Assembly: GCA_022496205.1 (NCBI GenBank)
Contig: WTXD01000004.1
Coordinates: 1,178,001-1,242,000 of the forward strand
DNA from: Gloeopeniophorella convolvens
Lineage: Eukaryota; Basidiomycota; Agaricomycetes; Russulales
DNA: 64,000 nt
Direction: 5' to 3'
Part shown: positions 34,885 through 48,718 of the stretch, in pieces
Layout of the letters: the number at the start of each line of letters is the position of its first letter
How positions within the stretch are numbered: position 1 is the first letter of the stretch
Position numbers and translations under genes: made by a program
Notes under the pieces: generated by a model
What the model saw: the letters and a program-made list of their open reading frames with translations, nothing else
What the model was told of the DNA's origin: nothing
The model's database searches: none

Positions 34885-37539
34885 TTACGCGGACGATAGA
34901 TCCTTCCGGAGTGTAAGCAAACGAGCACAACACAATCCGCTGGCAACACTCACCTTCTCGATAAGCTTGCGCGCAATGGGGTGGTACTCGTCCTTCGACT
35001 GCGCGAAGTACTCCTTCGCAAGCGCCCTGTTGATCTTGCCCGCCGCACGAAATGTCGGCCTGCAGAACTTCATGCGACCCTTGATCACGCCCGTTCCGTC
35101 GCGCCCAGTGACCCACTTGAGTGCGTCCTCAGCGAGGACCTGAGCCGCGGACGACTGGTCGTCCTTGAGCCCGACATTGTAGAAACGTTGGCGGATTTCT
35201 GCGTTCGGGGAAGTGGCGACGCCATAGAGTGTGCCGATGCGCTCGATGTGGGTCGAAGGTAGGGGTGCGAACGTTGCGAGACGCTCGAGGAAGACAACTG
35301 TCATGAAGTGGGGTCAACTGCTGAGTGGGTGAGTGCAGTCGAAACCCTACTCTTTTGGTTGGAGTCGAAGTGCTCTATGTCGGACGGCGTGAAGTCCAAT
35401 TTGGAGACGTCAGACTCGGATCGTGACTTGTCCCATCGTGCTGCGAGGTCGTACGCAGACTCAGCGAGGGTCGTATCGTACGAGGGCTCCACGGGGAGCT
35501 TCAGGCCTTCGCCATAGAACCAGGCCTAGTAAGATACATCGGTCAGTTTCGAAATAGGTACAGAGGTCCCCCGGGCCCACATCCCAGTCGACGCTGTTGA
35601 GTGCATCCAGTTTTTCTTGGCCCCCATGCTTCTCGAAGTATGCAAACAAGTGTGCCTTCCAGTCCCACGTTGTGATGCTCTTACCCTGGAATGTAGCGAC
35701 GTAGTCGCGAATGTAAGGCAAGAACACGTCCAACCCGCCGAGGGTCTTTTCTGCTCAGATGTCATGGGTCAGCCCCGACCCAATGGTGAGAGCTCCAGAG
35801 CCGACCAAGGTACAGCAGGAAGTTGGAACCCTTCTCATACGGGATACTGCTGTATGCGTCGTCGGGGTCTTCTCCAGCCTCAAAGTCGATGACCAAGCGC
35901 TGGTATTTGGGCTTGTTCTGGTAGTTGGCCAGGGCCTCGTACAATGCTGTCGAGCCAATGACGTATTGAAAGCCACGCTCTGCGGGAGAGTGAAGGAACT
36001 GCTGCAGCAAGCGTTCGATGTACGTTGTCCATCCCTCATTGAGCCAAAAGTGGGTGGCCTCGGCGTGTCTGCGGGGTCCATGGTCAAGAGGGTTGTTGTC
36101 ACGACATAAATCAAAGACGTACGTGATGCCGTTTCCGAACCAGGAATGGGTGGCCTCGTGTACAACGACATCAACGAGAGTCCGGTCCCCAGTGAGGAGC
36201 GCTGAGTATTTTCGTTAGTATATGACTCAGTGCCACAAGCAGGGCACGAACTGGGCGTCAGGAACGAAAGACACGCGTTTTCCTGCGCTGCCGTTAGGCA
36301 TTGTCCTTGTAGCGTTAAGCGGTAACTCACCATACCACCGTACGGGAACGACGGCGGAAGAACCAGGACATCGTAGACGCCGAACTTATAAGCACCGACG
36401 ATGTCTTCTTCCTTAGCCAAGAACCTGTACACAACAATAAGACAACGAGCAACCGCGCGCACGGCAAAGCGAGAGTTATCCCCGACCTCCCGGTATCCTC
36501 GCTGAACTCCCAGTAGCTGGCGTCCAGAAGCTCAGGCTCAGCCCAAACGCCGCTCTTCCAACTCCTGCCCTCGATCGGTGGGAAGGGTTTATACCGGAGG
36601 TTCCCGCTGGCAATGGCGATCAAGTATGAAGGAATCCCGACAGGCTGGGCACCAAGGCTTCAGTTCCAAACCCCACACAGATGAGCGTCAATCGTACCTG
36701 CTTGTATGTATAGGTAACAACGTCCGTTCCGATGGTCTTGCCATCGTGAGCGGGGCCTTCAGAAGGCGGCGAGACACGGATGGCCGAGAGGAGGACGGGG
36801 AGCACAGACGCAACCTTAGCCGTGTACGTCTGATAAAAGCGTTAGGATGCTCTTCGCGCTTCGTGGGGAACGTACAATTTTGAGCGAGGATGTGTCTGCG
36901 CAGAATGTTAAGTCACGCAAGGGTGTAATAAACACAGCACACACCCTGCAGCGGCGCCAAAGCTCGCGCATATATCGGTTGGCACTGGCTGAAGAGGTAC
37001 GCGAATTGCTTCCCTTGGGTCTGCCTGGGGCGGATACCATATCAACGCCCCTGCCTGCAAAGCATACACACTCCCAACCCACTCCTTGGCCAGCCATTGC
37101 AGCGCCGTGCTACCCTTGGTGGTTTTGTAGAAGACAGTGACCTTCACAGATGAGCCAACTTCTGGGGCTACCGAGAACGGGATATGCAGCGCCGAGCCCA
37201 TCACTTTGTGTTTGGGATCGAGCGTGAACTTCCGCTCAAGTTAGCACGCTAGGAGTTCCATTCAATGCGTATGCGACGAACCTCGACAGCCTGTTCCCCG
37301 AAGAGCGCCTTGCTGACCTCCAGGTCCGCGGTATCAAAACTTGAATACCTAGAGTGAATGGCACCCCGCTACGTGGTGTCAGGAACATACATGACTTCTT
37401 TAACCCCGCCCTCCTTGAGCGTGAGCGTGTGCGTCGCAGACCCCTCAATGGTCTGTGCCGTGAAATCGACAACCCAGTCGAAGTCGACATTGGTGGTATA
37501 CACCTGGAGATAGTTCGCTTGCGTGGTCGGATCCGGCAT
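34885..37539 (-). CDS. LTA4H: Leukotriene A4 hydrolase-type M1 aminopeptidase
   Basis: About ten exons. The start at 37539 gives MPDPTTQANYLQVYTTNVDF. The substrate-binding motif YGGMENACLSF is assembled across an intron, and the zinc site HEATH (VVVHEATHSWFGNG) is followed by the third ligand in FWLNEGWTTY. A Tyr-bearing segment (AYSSIPYEKGSNFLLYLG) and the helical C-terminal domain (FYNVGLKDDQ, KEYFAQSKDEYHPIARKLIE) are typical of LTA4H/yeast Lap2. The last intron (about 54 nt) is in frame and lacks stops; splicing it gives the ending RKLIEKDLSSA and the stop at 34885. It is probably a cytosolic or nuclear zinc aminopeptidase with epoxide hydrolase activity. Confidence 0.92.
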
Positions 37540-38121
37540 GATAGATCTGGACTTTTCGAATGCCTTGCTGGTGCCGGTGGAGTGCAGTGGAAGGTGATGG
37601 TGACTGCGATAGCGATCTGATGAGGAACTTCATGATCAGGGGATTGCCGCCGCGCCGCAGAGATCGAGATGGCCCTGCTGTCGGCGCCGCCCTCTCGGAA
37701 GGCCTCAGCAGCGTAGGGTTGTCTCGGTCTCGATGCAATTTCTCTCAATCAGAAGGAGTTGGTAAGTCAAACGCTATGATTGGGGATACATGCGACAGTA
37801 GTTTGTGAGGTCGAAGTACATAGATGTAGCGGGACCAGAAAGCATGCTATAGACACAGTAAAGGGATTTACGATGCAACTGTGATAGTCCGCTTATACTC
37901 CTGCCTAAGGTAGCCAAAGCGTACATGTGAGGAAATGGATGCCAGGTGTAGAGAGTTCAAGTAAACGGTATTAAGAAGCAATAATAATTGAGGCGAAAGC
38001 AGGACATGTGCGAAGGCGTCAAGATCATCTGGAATCCCGTGACGACGGTAGCTGGTAGGCAGATATGCGGAGGGGGTCGAGATCAGTACGTGCGTATTTT
38101 CTGCGATGCGGCAGTAGATAG
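37540..38121. other. Intergenic region upstream of the LTA4H-type gene
   Basis: This 582-bp gap holds the promoter and leader of the aminopeptidase and the 3' flank of the next gene. Short frames at 37560-37808 and 37445-37738 overlap the first exon and show no domains. No gene is supported. Confidence 0.4.
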
Positions 38122-39559
38122 TCAGACGGTGTCGCCGTAGCGAGGAAACGCAGTAGACCTCACCTTTGTGGCGTGCACAGAGAAGTCGTCTTGGCTCGCC
38201 CGGCGCTTCAAGGCGCCAAAGGAATATACAGGCCTGGGTTGGCGGATAACCACGCCTGACTGTACCGATACGTGGGTAGTGAAGATATCGAAGTTCAGTG
38301 AGAGTACTCCAGCTGGGAGCTGTGGGACACCCGTAGGTTCAGGCACGACCGAGGCGCCCATCTGTGGGTTAAGCACCAAACGCCGTGGAAGCGAAGACGA
38401 GGGATAGGCAAGTTGCGGAGATTCAGGAGGGATTGGGAACCGGTGCGGACCATGTACATTATCGAGGTGTGTACGAATGACTTTCGAGTCGAGAAGCACA
38501 GATGGTAAAGTGACGTTTAAGCCTGACATCGACTGGGAGACGTTAGCGTGAGTAATGAGTACGTCAAGAGACATACCAGAGGGGATGTATAGAGAGGGCC
38601 GCTGAGCAACTGAGGTTGGTGTTGAGAACCCGGTATCGTAACACTCAGAGATGGACGAGCATTCCGGACTTGAGCTTGACTGATGGAATGTTGCTTACGC
38701 AGTCCTTCGACCATCGTCAGCTTTGCCAGACGTCAACGAAGGGGGATATGCATACCATTGGTAGGAGAAGGGTCGTCTACCGCCGGGAGATCACGGTAGG
38801 CACGGGATGTCTTGCAGCGAGACATTATCTCAGATGCCCGGGGGCGAGGGGTCGTGAGTGGTAAGGGAATCGTAGTCTTCCGTTGGAGGGGTGGCGGAGC
38901 CTCAACCTCTGAACAAAGACGCAACGCAAGGTCGCGCCGCTGAGACTCGAGGGCGACCCACTCAGCTTCGCGCTCCTTGTCCGAGTAATCGTTCGCCGCC
39001 CGGCGATCGATGATCATCTCCCATTGTCGCGCGTAAAGAAATTGCGATCGCCAGCCAGCGGGCGCGGGCGCAGCATATTGCGACCACGACAGGTTGCCAT
39101 TGACGATCTGATCAAAGTTGCCTTGTTTGGGGGAGCGCTGGAGGCGTGCGTCGTAAGGACATTTAACAGTGACAAAGGATTGTCCACTTACAATAGGCAG
39201 GGCCGAGGGGGTGACAGTGGCGAGCATACCGGTGGCACCTGGATAGCGAGTGCAGAGAGGTTTGGGATACTCTCGTTGTGAAATTCCAGGTAATCGAAGA
39301 AGCGTTCGGTGAGATTGCCCGCGAAACGCGCCGGTTTGCCATCGGTGCCCATGATGACCGCAGCCTTCTGTCGGTATCGGCTGGGCCGATTAGACAATGT
39401 CTTCCGATGTTCAACACAGAACTTGGACTGCCTCTCCCTCGCCTCTTTCATGATGGAGCCGATGTTGGCGAGACGACTGGCCATCACTTTTCTGTCGGGA
39501 AGGGGGATGCGCAAGGGAACCTCGTAGCACCGCTCAGGATCTATATAGTAAGAATTCAT
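38122..39559 (-). CDS. Protein of unknown function
   Basis: Several exons with consistent GT-AG joins. Exon 1 starts at 39559 (MNSYYIDPERCYEVPLRIPL) and contains a basic segment (RKTLSNRPSRYRQKAAVIMG). An intron of about 106 nt (donor after ALAIQ, acceptor before RSPKQGNF) joins it to NLSWSQYAAPAPAGWRSQFL and an acidic helical stretch (NDYSDKEREAEWVALESQRR). Later exons give SGLNVTLPSVLLDSK and end RSTAFPRYGDTV at 38122. No domain, signal peptide or membrane segment was recognised. The frame-consistent exons and ordinary amino-acid mix support a real gene of about 400 residues. The position is between an aminopeptidase and RPA12. Confidence 0.6.
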
Positions 39560-40047
39560 CGCAAGGTTTATCGATCGTCTTGTTGTCGTGTATCGTCGAG
39601 GTGAAGAAGGGAGAAGAGACGTCTACGTCTTGAAGTCAGAGCCTGTGGCACGCCAGCGTGTTGGGGAGAAGGAATGGAGGGGTCTGCCTGGATATCGGAG
39701 GTGGTCCATGAGCAGGAAGATATAAGCTCCCATTCCGCCCGGCCATGTGCTCAAAACAACAAGAAAGACCTCAGCCTTTTGTTCTGAAGGACGCGCAGGG
39801 GGCGCGATCGGACCCTGGACAAGAAAGAGGTCAGCCCGGTGGCGCGGGTAGAGAATAAAGGATTCGCGGGCCCGGGCCTTGTCTCACCCGGCCCGGTCCT
39901 AAAAAGGCAGCCTGAAACCCGGTCTCGCGAGCGCAAAGGTCGTCGACGGGCGTTTGTCGAAGAACTCTGCGTCGGCACAATTGAGAAGTGAATCATTCAC
40001 TCCGGTTTCCAGGGACACGCTCTGCTAAAGACAGAACGTAGTTAGAC
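39560..40047. promoter_or_regulatory. Divergent intergenic region, orphan gene / RPA12
   Basis: This 488-bp stretch separates the start codons of the orphan gene and RPA12 and should contain both promoters. It includes a GC-rich block (about 39830-39900) with repeated GGCCCG/CCCGG motifs. No gene seen. Confidence 0.4.
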
Positions 40048-40705
40048 ATGCCTGCACTTGCTCATAAAATCGGTGCGTAATACCCCGCGCGTTTCCGGAG
40101 CGCACCCCCAATGCAACGCGAAAACTGACAAATATCCAGGGTCTTTGCTTTTCTGTCCAGATTGCGGCACGCTGCTGGATCTTCCACACGGTGATGAGCC
40201 AGACGTTACCTGTGAACAGTGTGGCCACGTCGAACCAGCAAGCTGTGCGTGTTTCTAGGTTCTCACGCTATTGTCCTCTGAAGCATGGGACAGCATACGA
40301 GAATAGTGAGATCACGACACATTCGCATCCAGACGCGTTTCCTTCCTCACTGAGGCAGAAGCGGAAGACACAAACCAAGGCGCACGAAGGCTCTGATGCC
40401 TTGCTGAAGGTAATAATCTGTGATCTATTGGGAATATATATTCAACGCCACTGTTTACGGCCCCCAGGTGACAGAGACGTGCCCCGAATGCGGTCACACG
40501 GAAGCATACTCGAAAGAGATACAAGTATTTTCCGTCTGCCGTTTCCACAGCCGATGGAGCTGACAGGGGTTGCAGATGCGCAGCGCTGATGAAGGATCGA
40601 CCATCCTGTACACAGTAGGTGTATTCGATTCTCCCATGATAGTGTTGCTCACTATGCCTGCTACAGTGCGTCCACTGCAAGCATGGCTGGCGTATCAATA
40701 ATTGA
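40048..40705 (+). CDS. RPA12: RNA polymerase I subunit Rpa12 (A12.2)
   Basis: Six exons (40048-40072, 40140-40244, 40294-40409, 40468-40524, 40567-40614, 40667-40705) join to 129 residues. The N-terminal zinc ribbon is FCPDCGTLLDLP with CEQCGHVEP. The C-terminal TFIIS-type ribbon is TCPECGHTEAYSKEIQ with CVHCKHGWRINN, and between them lies QMRSADEGST, the acidic cleavage hairpin of the family. Length and double-ribbon layout fit Rpa12 better than Rpb9 or Rpc11, although the three are close relatives. It supports RNA cleavage and termination by polymerase I in the nucleolus. It converges with OST5 with 62 bp between stops. Confidence 0.88.
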
Positions 40706-40767
40706 AACTATCGAACGCGCCGCAAACGAGCAGGTAAACTTGAACTACCTCAATTAGGTACGCAGGG

Positions 40768-41131
40768 CTATACGTATACACCGACGGAGCAGAACAGTGC
40801 CACGACACCAAAGCCACCAAGAGCGCTAGCGGTGGCAGCGACTGCGGCCTCGCGCGTAGGAATGGTTGACTTGGAAAGGCTGTATATCCGTTATAGGGAC
40901 CGCAGCGTGGCAGTGAAAAGTGTCCACGTACGTTGTGAAGTAAAATGCGAGTCCAAACGTGGCAGTGAGGAGAACGAATGCGATGTAGGAGAGCAGGCCA
41001 ACCGGCACGTAAGGAGTGAATGCAGGCAGGGTTTTGTGGAGGTGCTGGGCACAATGAGACCGAATGAGCTAGCAACGAGAGAGAAATCCGCATACCTTCA
41101 CGGCTGCGTATGCTGCCGCGGAGTCAGACAT
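40768..41131 (-). CDS. OST5: Ost5/TMEM258, oligosaccharyltransferase small subunit
   Basis: Three exons (41096-41131, 40932-41044, 40768-40879) join to 86 residues, so no single open frame shows it. The protein reads MSDSAAAYAAVKHLHKTLPA, then FTPYVPVGLLSYIAFVLLTA with a first membrane helix, a polar loop (TTLSKSTIPTREAA) and a second helix ending GVVALFCSVGVYV. The YVPV start of helix 1 and the GVYV end match Ost5/TMEM258, a small two-helix subunit of the ER N-glycosylation enzyme. It is divergent from YOP1 with about 300 bp between ATGs. Confidence 0.82.
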
Positions 41132-41432
41132 GGTTGTGTGCCTCGGAGTGCTTGGAGCAAGAGGCCCGTGGATGGCCACGTAGGGAGTGGGACGCTGACG
41201 TAAATGCTGCAGGCGGTGACGCAAACACGTGTCATCAACGCCATATCAACTCGCTCCCGCACGCTCGCTCCTGTCTTGCTCTCAACCCACGACCCCCACA
41301 ACCTCTCTCAGGACCTACCTCAGTTGTGAGTTCTACATTCTCGCTTTTCTATTCAGACGTGCTGCGGCGTTTCGGTGGCACATCACTCTCTTACCGGTTG
41401 CCGCGTGACTGACATGCGTTGCCATGTCCTAG

Positions 41433-42132
41433 ATGTCGTCTGCTCAGCAAAAAGTTCAGCAACACCCCGCCTTCCAGCAGGCACAGAGTAAGGTCAACTA
41501 CTACGTCGCACAACTCGACAAGGAGGTGCATTTTATCTGGGGTTTTATCAATGCTTCGCACATGTCTGATGCCGCGTGTCACCGCAGCTCTCGAAGTACC
41601 CTGTCCTCATCAACTTGGAGCAGCGCACGCAAGTGCCCAAGGCTTATGCTTTCCTCGGCACCGTATCTGTCCTCACCCTCCTCCACTTCGTCAATGCGCT
41701 CGCCGCGCCCGTCTCAAATCTCATTGGCTGGGGACTCCCTGCTTACCTCTCTTTCAAGGCTCTCGAATCGGCCGGACATGATGACGATGTCCAGTGGCTC
41801 ACTTACTGGGTCGTCTTCGGCTTTTTCAACTTCCTCGAGGGCATCGCTCTTCGTCCCGTACTTTACTACTTCCCGTGGTACTTCTCGTTCAAGACCCTTT
41901 TCATCCTTTGGCTGCAGCTTCCCGCTTTCCGTGTACGTGTGCTATGACGTGATTCGTTTGAAACCGGAAAGGCTCACTCCACACACAGGGCGCTCAAACC
42001 GCTTACTACACCGTCTTGAAGCCTGTCCTTACCAACCTGAACGGCCGTGCGAGCACTGGTCGCACGTTTTCTAACGACACTGTCACGGCTGAGGGTCTCC
42101 GCGACCGAGTTGCCACGGCGATTTCGGAGTAA
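41433..42132 (+). CDS. YOP1: Yop1/REEP5, ER tubule-shaping protein
   Basis: Three exons (41433-41525, 41588-41932, 41989-42132) join to 193 residues. It starts MSSAQQKVQQHPAFQQAQSK and has the TB2/DP1/HVA22 domain with paired hairpin membrane segments: AYAFLGTVSVLTLLHFVNAL, LIGWGLPAYLSFKALES, TYWVVFGFFNFLEGIAL and FKTLFILWLQLPAFRG. The tail TAYYTVLKPVLTNL continues an amphipathic helix. Yop1 wedges into the ER membrane to stabilise tubules with reticulons. Nothing is unusual in the sequence. Confidence 0.95.
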
Positions 42133-42795
42133 GCGACCTGCATAAGCTCGCATCGCATTACCTAGCGAGAGCCTCGTTTCCGTCATGGATAGAATTTCTT
42201 TTCTCCTTTGCTTTCAGAAGACCCATCGTTGACGTTGATATATAAGCCTGCTCAACCGTTGTGTCTATGTCATGTCCTTGACCTATCTTCCCCTGGAACT
42301 ATCATAGCAATTGTTGAACGTCGTTCGTAGGGTACCGATCTTAGCGAGAGAGTCCGTTTAGCTTACGAATGATAATGAATAATTGTGATGATGTTCACGA
42401 AAGGAAGTTGCAGGCGAGAAGCAAAGAGTGAGGTTCGCTCAAGCGCCACTGAGTGGTCAAGTGACCTTCGGGATCTGTGAGAGGCTGGGTAGCTCGGGCG
42501 GGCGAAGTCATTTGTCGGTCACGCCTGGGTCAGGAGAGTTGCCAAGGCACACGAGTGGCACCCGTACGTTATCGGGCAGGCAAGAATTAAGGCCCGCTGG
42601 CAAGTTCCATCGTGATTTCCAGAGAGTTTGGATATCGCCGCTCCCAATTTCCGACTTGCGCTCAAGCCTCACTGCTGTCCCTTATTGGCCTTTATTAGCT
42701 CGCCTCTCCATCTTCATGCAGCGCCTCTTTGCACCTCTTTCCCTTCCCCCTCAACCGTTCCCTGGCATCCCTCCGCTCCGTCCTGGCATCGTCCC
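42133..42795. other. Intergenic region YOP1 to UNC93-like gene
   Basis: This 663-bp stretch holds the YOP1 3' flank (A/T-rich to about 42400) and the promoter and leader of the next gene, with C/T-rich sequence just before its start. A frame at 42428-42964 overlaps the UNC93-like start in another frame and is not supported. Confidence 0.5.
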
Positions 42796-44864
42796 ATGTC
42801 GGGCAACCCCGCTGAAAAGCGTGGACGCGACTCTGGTGGGGGTAATGCCGTCGATACCTTCTACCCTCCGTCCAGCCCAGCCCTCGCCGGTTATCCCAGT
42901 GGTTCGAGCATCGCCGGCGACTCTGCGTCGGCATACCACCTCTATGACCGTCCCGGTGGCCTGAGAGGTTTCTTCTACCACCCGTACACGCAAGTCGTGC
43001 TCCTCGGCTTTGTCTGCTTCATGTGTCCGGGTCTCTTCAACGCTCTCAATGGTCTTGGTGCGGGGGGACAAGTCGACAGCACCACCAGTGCCAATGCCAA
43101 CTCGACGCTGTACGCGACCTTCGCCGTCGCTGCCTTCTTCGCTGGGTCTGCATACACCGATACCTCCCCCGTTCATGAGCTGACTGATTGGCACCAGATC
43201 CATTAACAATGTCCTTGGGCCTCGTATGACCCTCTTTGTGGGGAGCTTTGGCTATGCAATTTACATTGGGTCATATCTGTGAGCGCTCATCATTTTCTCA
43301 CCTGCTGTCCACTGATTGCCGTCCTTAGCGTGGTCAACATCCATAGCAATGCCGGAGGGTTTGTCATTGCTGCCGGTGCTGTGCTTGGTCTGTGTGGGGG
43401 CCTGCTTTGGACGGCCCAGGGTTCTCTCATGCTGGCATATCCTACCGAGGATCAGAAGGGCAAATTCATTGGCATTTTTTGGTCAATCTTCAACCTAGGT
43501 GGAGTTGTTGGCGCTTCCGTATCTCTGGGCCAGAACTTCCATTCCGAGGTATGCCTTCAGCGTATTTTTAGTTGCTTTGTGCTCATTTCGTCGGGGGACT
43601 GGTCAGGCAAATAGAGGTATGCCACCATCATTTGTTCACCTCTCCCAATCCCGTCTCACCATCATTTGCGCCAGTCTCAAATGGAACCTACGTGCGCCTG
43701 CTTTCTTTCGTAACAGCGGCGGACATCGCTCACCGCGTCTTAGATCGGTTTCATGGCTCTCACAGGAATGGGCGCCGTCATACCTCTCTTCATGGCAAAT
43801 CCCGACAAGATGGTTCGTACGGATGGCACAAAGGTAACCACGCCTCGCCAGCCTTCTTGGAAAACGGAAATCTGGGGTCTTTATGTTGCTCTGCGCACCG
43901 ACCCCCTTGTCGTGTTCCTCTTTCCCATGTTTTTTGCTAGCAACTGGTTTTATACCTGGCGTGAGTAAAAAGCCGCCTGCAGGCATTTGCAATACCCTCG
44001 TTGACTGGCCCTGAACAGAATTCAACGACTATAACGCTGCACTGTTCAATATTCGTGCGCGGTCGCTGAACAACCTCGTCTATTGGCTCTCGCAGATCGT
44101 GGGCTCCGTATCCATTGGCCTGCTTCTGGACCAATACAGGTTTCCGCGTCGAATTCGTGCTTTCGCTGGCTGGTCGATACTTCTGATTTTTGTCATGATC
44201 GTCCACATCTGGGCGTTTTTCTACCAGCGGTATGTCTTCCGGCCCGCTTCCCGGAAGGTTATTGACTGGGGAGCGTCGTGTAGCACCTACACGCGAGCGT
44301 CCATGCCTCCTGGCGGACAGAAGATGGACATACACGATAAGGCGTACGTTGGCCATGTGTTCCTATATATTTTTTGTGGCCTCCTCGACTCGATGTGGCA
44401 AACGACGGCCTATTGGATGATGGGTGCCATGTCAAATGACCCCGCGAAGCTCGCCTACTTTGCTGGCTTTTGTGAGTTTTCCCTTTCGCCGGACCGGTAT
44501 CAGCGGACACATGGTCTGACGGCGCTCTCCACTCAGACAAGTCCATACAGTCCGCTGGAGCGGCGGGCATTTGGCGTGCTGATGCGGTAAAAATACCGTA
44601 CGTGGCGTATGTCATGCGGTATCTCTTCGAAGCTCATCTTGGATTCCAGTTACATGAACATTTTCCTCTCGACGTGGATACTCCTCATCGCTGGTCTCGT
44701 CTTTTCTCTGCCCATGATCCACTTCCGCGTGAGAGATCACACTGACACTGAAGATGAAGTCCTGTGAGTTCTCGCGGTGCCCAAGGAACTCATAGTTGAC
44801 GGCCTCCAGTGCCAATATGGATGAAGTTCACCGTGTACTGCCAGATTCTGACAGGCGACGTTGA
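42796..44864 (+). CDS. UNC93-like MFS transporter
   Basis: About nine exons. It starts MSGNPAEKRGRDSGGGNAVD with a disordered, Ser/Pro-rich N-terminus. Membrane segments follow: TQVVLLGFVCFMCPGLFNAL, a signature-like NALNGLGAGG, SFGYAIYIGSYL, AGAVLGLCGGLLWTAQGSL, GKFIGIFWSIFNLGGVVGAS, MGAVIPLFMA, FPMFFASNWFYTW and later FAGWSILLIFVMIVHIWAF. A final small exon adds ANMDEVHRVLPDS and ends at 44864. The layout fits the fungal UNC93/DUF895 branch of the major facilitator superfamily (about 12 helices, plasma membrane or vacuole); the substrate is unknown. It converges with DBF2. Confidence 0.88.
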
Positions 44865-47096
<2,232 letters not shown>

Positions 47097-47327
47097 GTGG
47101 GAGATGTGGATGGGGGGTGGAGGCTGTTTTGTACAGTGGCTACCGCATGGTGTAGGCTCTGCCGCACGACCACAGCGCGTGATCGGAGGAACCGAACGTC
47201 AGCACGTGATCCCCCAAGCCGCCTCCATCGGGGTGATGTCATTGCTTTCATCTCTGCACTTATCAGTCAGTCCCCCTGGCTTGCTGGCACCACCAATACC
47301 CCGCGCATCCTTGTCAACAACCACACG

Positions 47328-48210
47328 ATGACTTCGAACCTCCTCCAAGACTTGCTGCGACAATCTACCCATGAGCGCCCCGACGCGCCCGCGCACGACA
47401 AGGATGACTCGGACGACGAGCTCGTGAACGTCGTGCGTTGGATCTTCCCTTCAGCTCTCTGATCCCCTAAAGCCTCTCAGTTTTCTTTGCCAGGAACTCC
47501 AGCAAGGTCTCGCCCGCCCACGCGCCCCTCATCGCCGTCGCGTGGGGGGGCTGGACGCCTCATCCGCGGGCCTCTATCTATCACGTCTTCTAAACAATCC
47601 ACGGATCCCCTCAAGGTGTTTCCTACCGAGGTCTCACAAAGGATCTTTGGGATCCTTAGCATTTGCGACCTTGCGCGGTGCGCCCGTGTGTCCCGGAAAT
47701 GGCGCAAGAGCCAGACCCTGAATTACGGTGCGCTCCCTTGGTCGTTGAGCTCTGTCGCATTGTAACGCACACTCGTCCAGTTTGGTTTCAACACTACAGA
47801 AAGGAGAATTTTCACGACACGAGCTTGCCTCAGGGAAAGTGGACGAAGCGCGAGTCAAAGCAAAACTGGGTGTGTGCACATTGTGTTCAGGTTTCTTTTG
47901 GATCTGAAGGATGTAGTCATCCATGTATGCCCAGGTCATGCTCAATCGCTCGCCACCGCTTGGGCCCGCTCGGTCTCGTTCGGGTTACACGTCACCTTCG
48001 GGGTCTGGTTACCAGACGCCTCGAGAACTTCGAGAGGAACGTTGGCGACTGGAAGCTGATACCTCGGAAAAACCAGGAAAGAATGAGATGCGAGAGATGT
48101 ATAAAGAGCTCAATGGGCGCAAGTCCAAGGCTAAAGGCAAATTGGGAGGCGGGACGGGGATCAGGGATAAAGGTGGATGGACTGAGAGCATGTATGAAGG
48201 GTGGGCGTGA
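47328..48210 (+). CDS. F-box protein of unknown target
   Basis: Four or more exons. It starts MTSNLLQDLLRQSTHERPDA with an acidic stretch (DKDDSDDELVN). A phase-0 intron joins NV to FSLPGTPARSRPPTRPSSPS. The F-box follows: LKVFPTEVSQRIFGILSICD then LARCARVSRKWRK. After it come WFQHYRKENFHD and GKWTKRESKQNW, and a C-terminal Ser/Gly/Lys-rich tail ending GGWTESMYEGWA at 48210. By family role it would bind Skp1 and bring a substrate to an SCF ubiquitin ligase. No WD40 or LRR is visible, so the substrate domain is unknown. Confidence 0.8.
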
Positions 48211-48718
48211 GAGTTGTCTATCATGTATCACCTATTGCAATTTAGTTCATAGACAAGGGCTGTTGTAGTCTCATTCCCAGATGTTCTTGCTGAGGGAGAG
48301 AGAAGGTCGGGGGGGGAGGGGGTGTCACGACTTGTATGATACAACTTTTTCCCTTTCATCTTTTCTTTACTTGTATGATACATCGCGCAGTTCTTTTCAC
48401 TTCCCCTGCTTTGTTATCCATCTGAATCTTACGATCTCTTCACCTACTTCTACTTCGCGATCTCACGGTCATCAGGAGTGGCACATCGGTTTAACGAATT
48501 GTCTTACATAAAGTCTTAAGACTTATCAATGTGGACTTGTACATCTGGGGACACTTATCTTTCACTTGTCATACAATTCCCTCACTTATCTTGATGCGCC
48601 CCTTTCACTACTGGACTATCACCATACTTCTTCCTAGGAGACCCACCTTGAGTCCGCTTTGACTTGGTCTGACTTGATACTAGGACATTATGTAAACCAC
48701 TCGACTCACAGTACTTAA
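48211..48718. other. F-box gene 3' flank up to the transposon island
   Basis: About 500 bp. It has a G-run at 48308-48321 and two similar CTTGTATGATACA stretches (near 48331 and 48370). The last 100 bp contain short matches to the copia-family LTR (CCTAGGAGACCCAC near 48637; a TAGGACATTATGTAAAC stretch near 48681), possibly an eroded older LTR. The target duplication CTTAA is at 48714-48718. Confidence 0.4.

Noticed and set aside
48600..48718. Extra eroded LTR next to the copia element
   Set aside because: Only two short matches in the right order with wrong spacing; too weak to list as a repeat.
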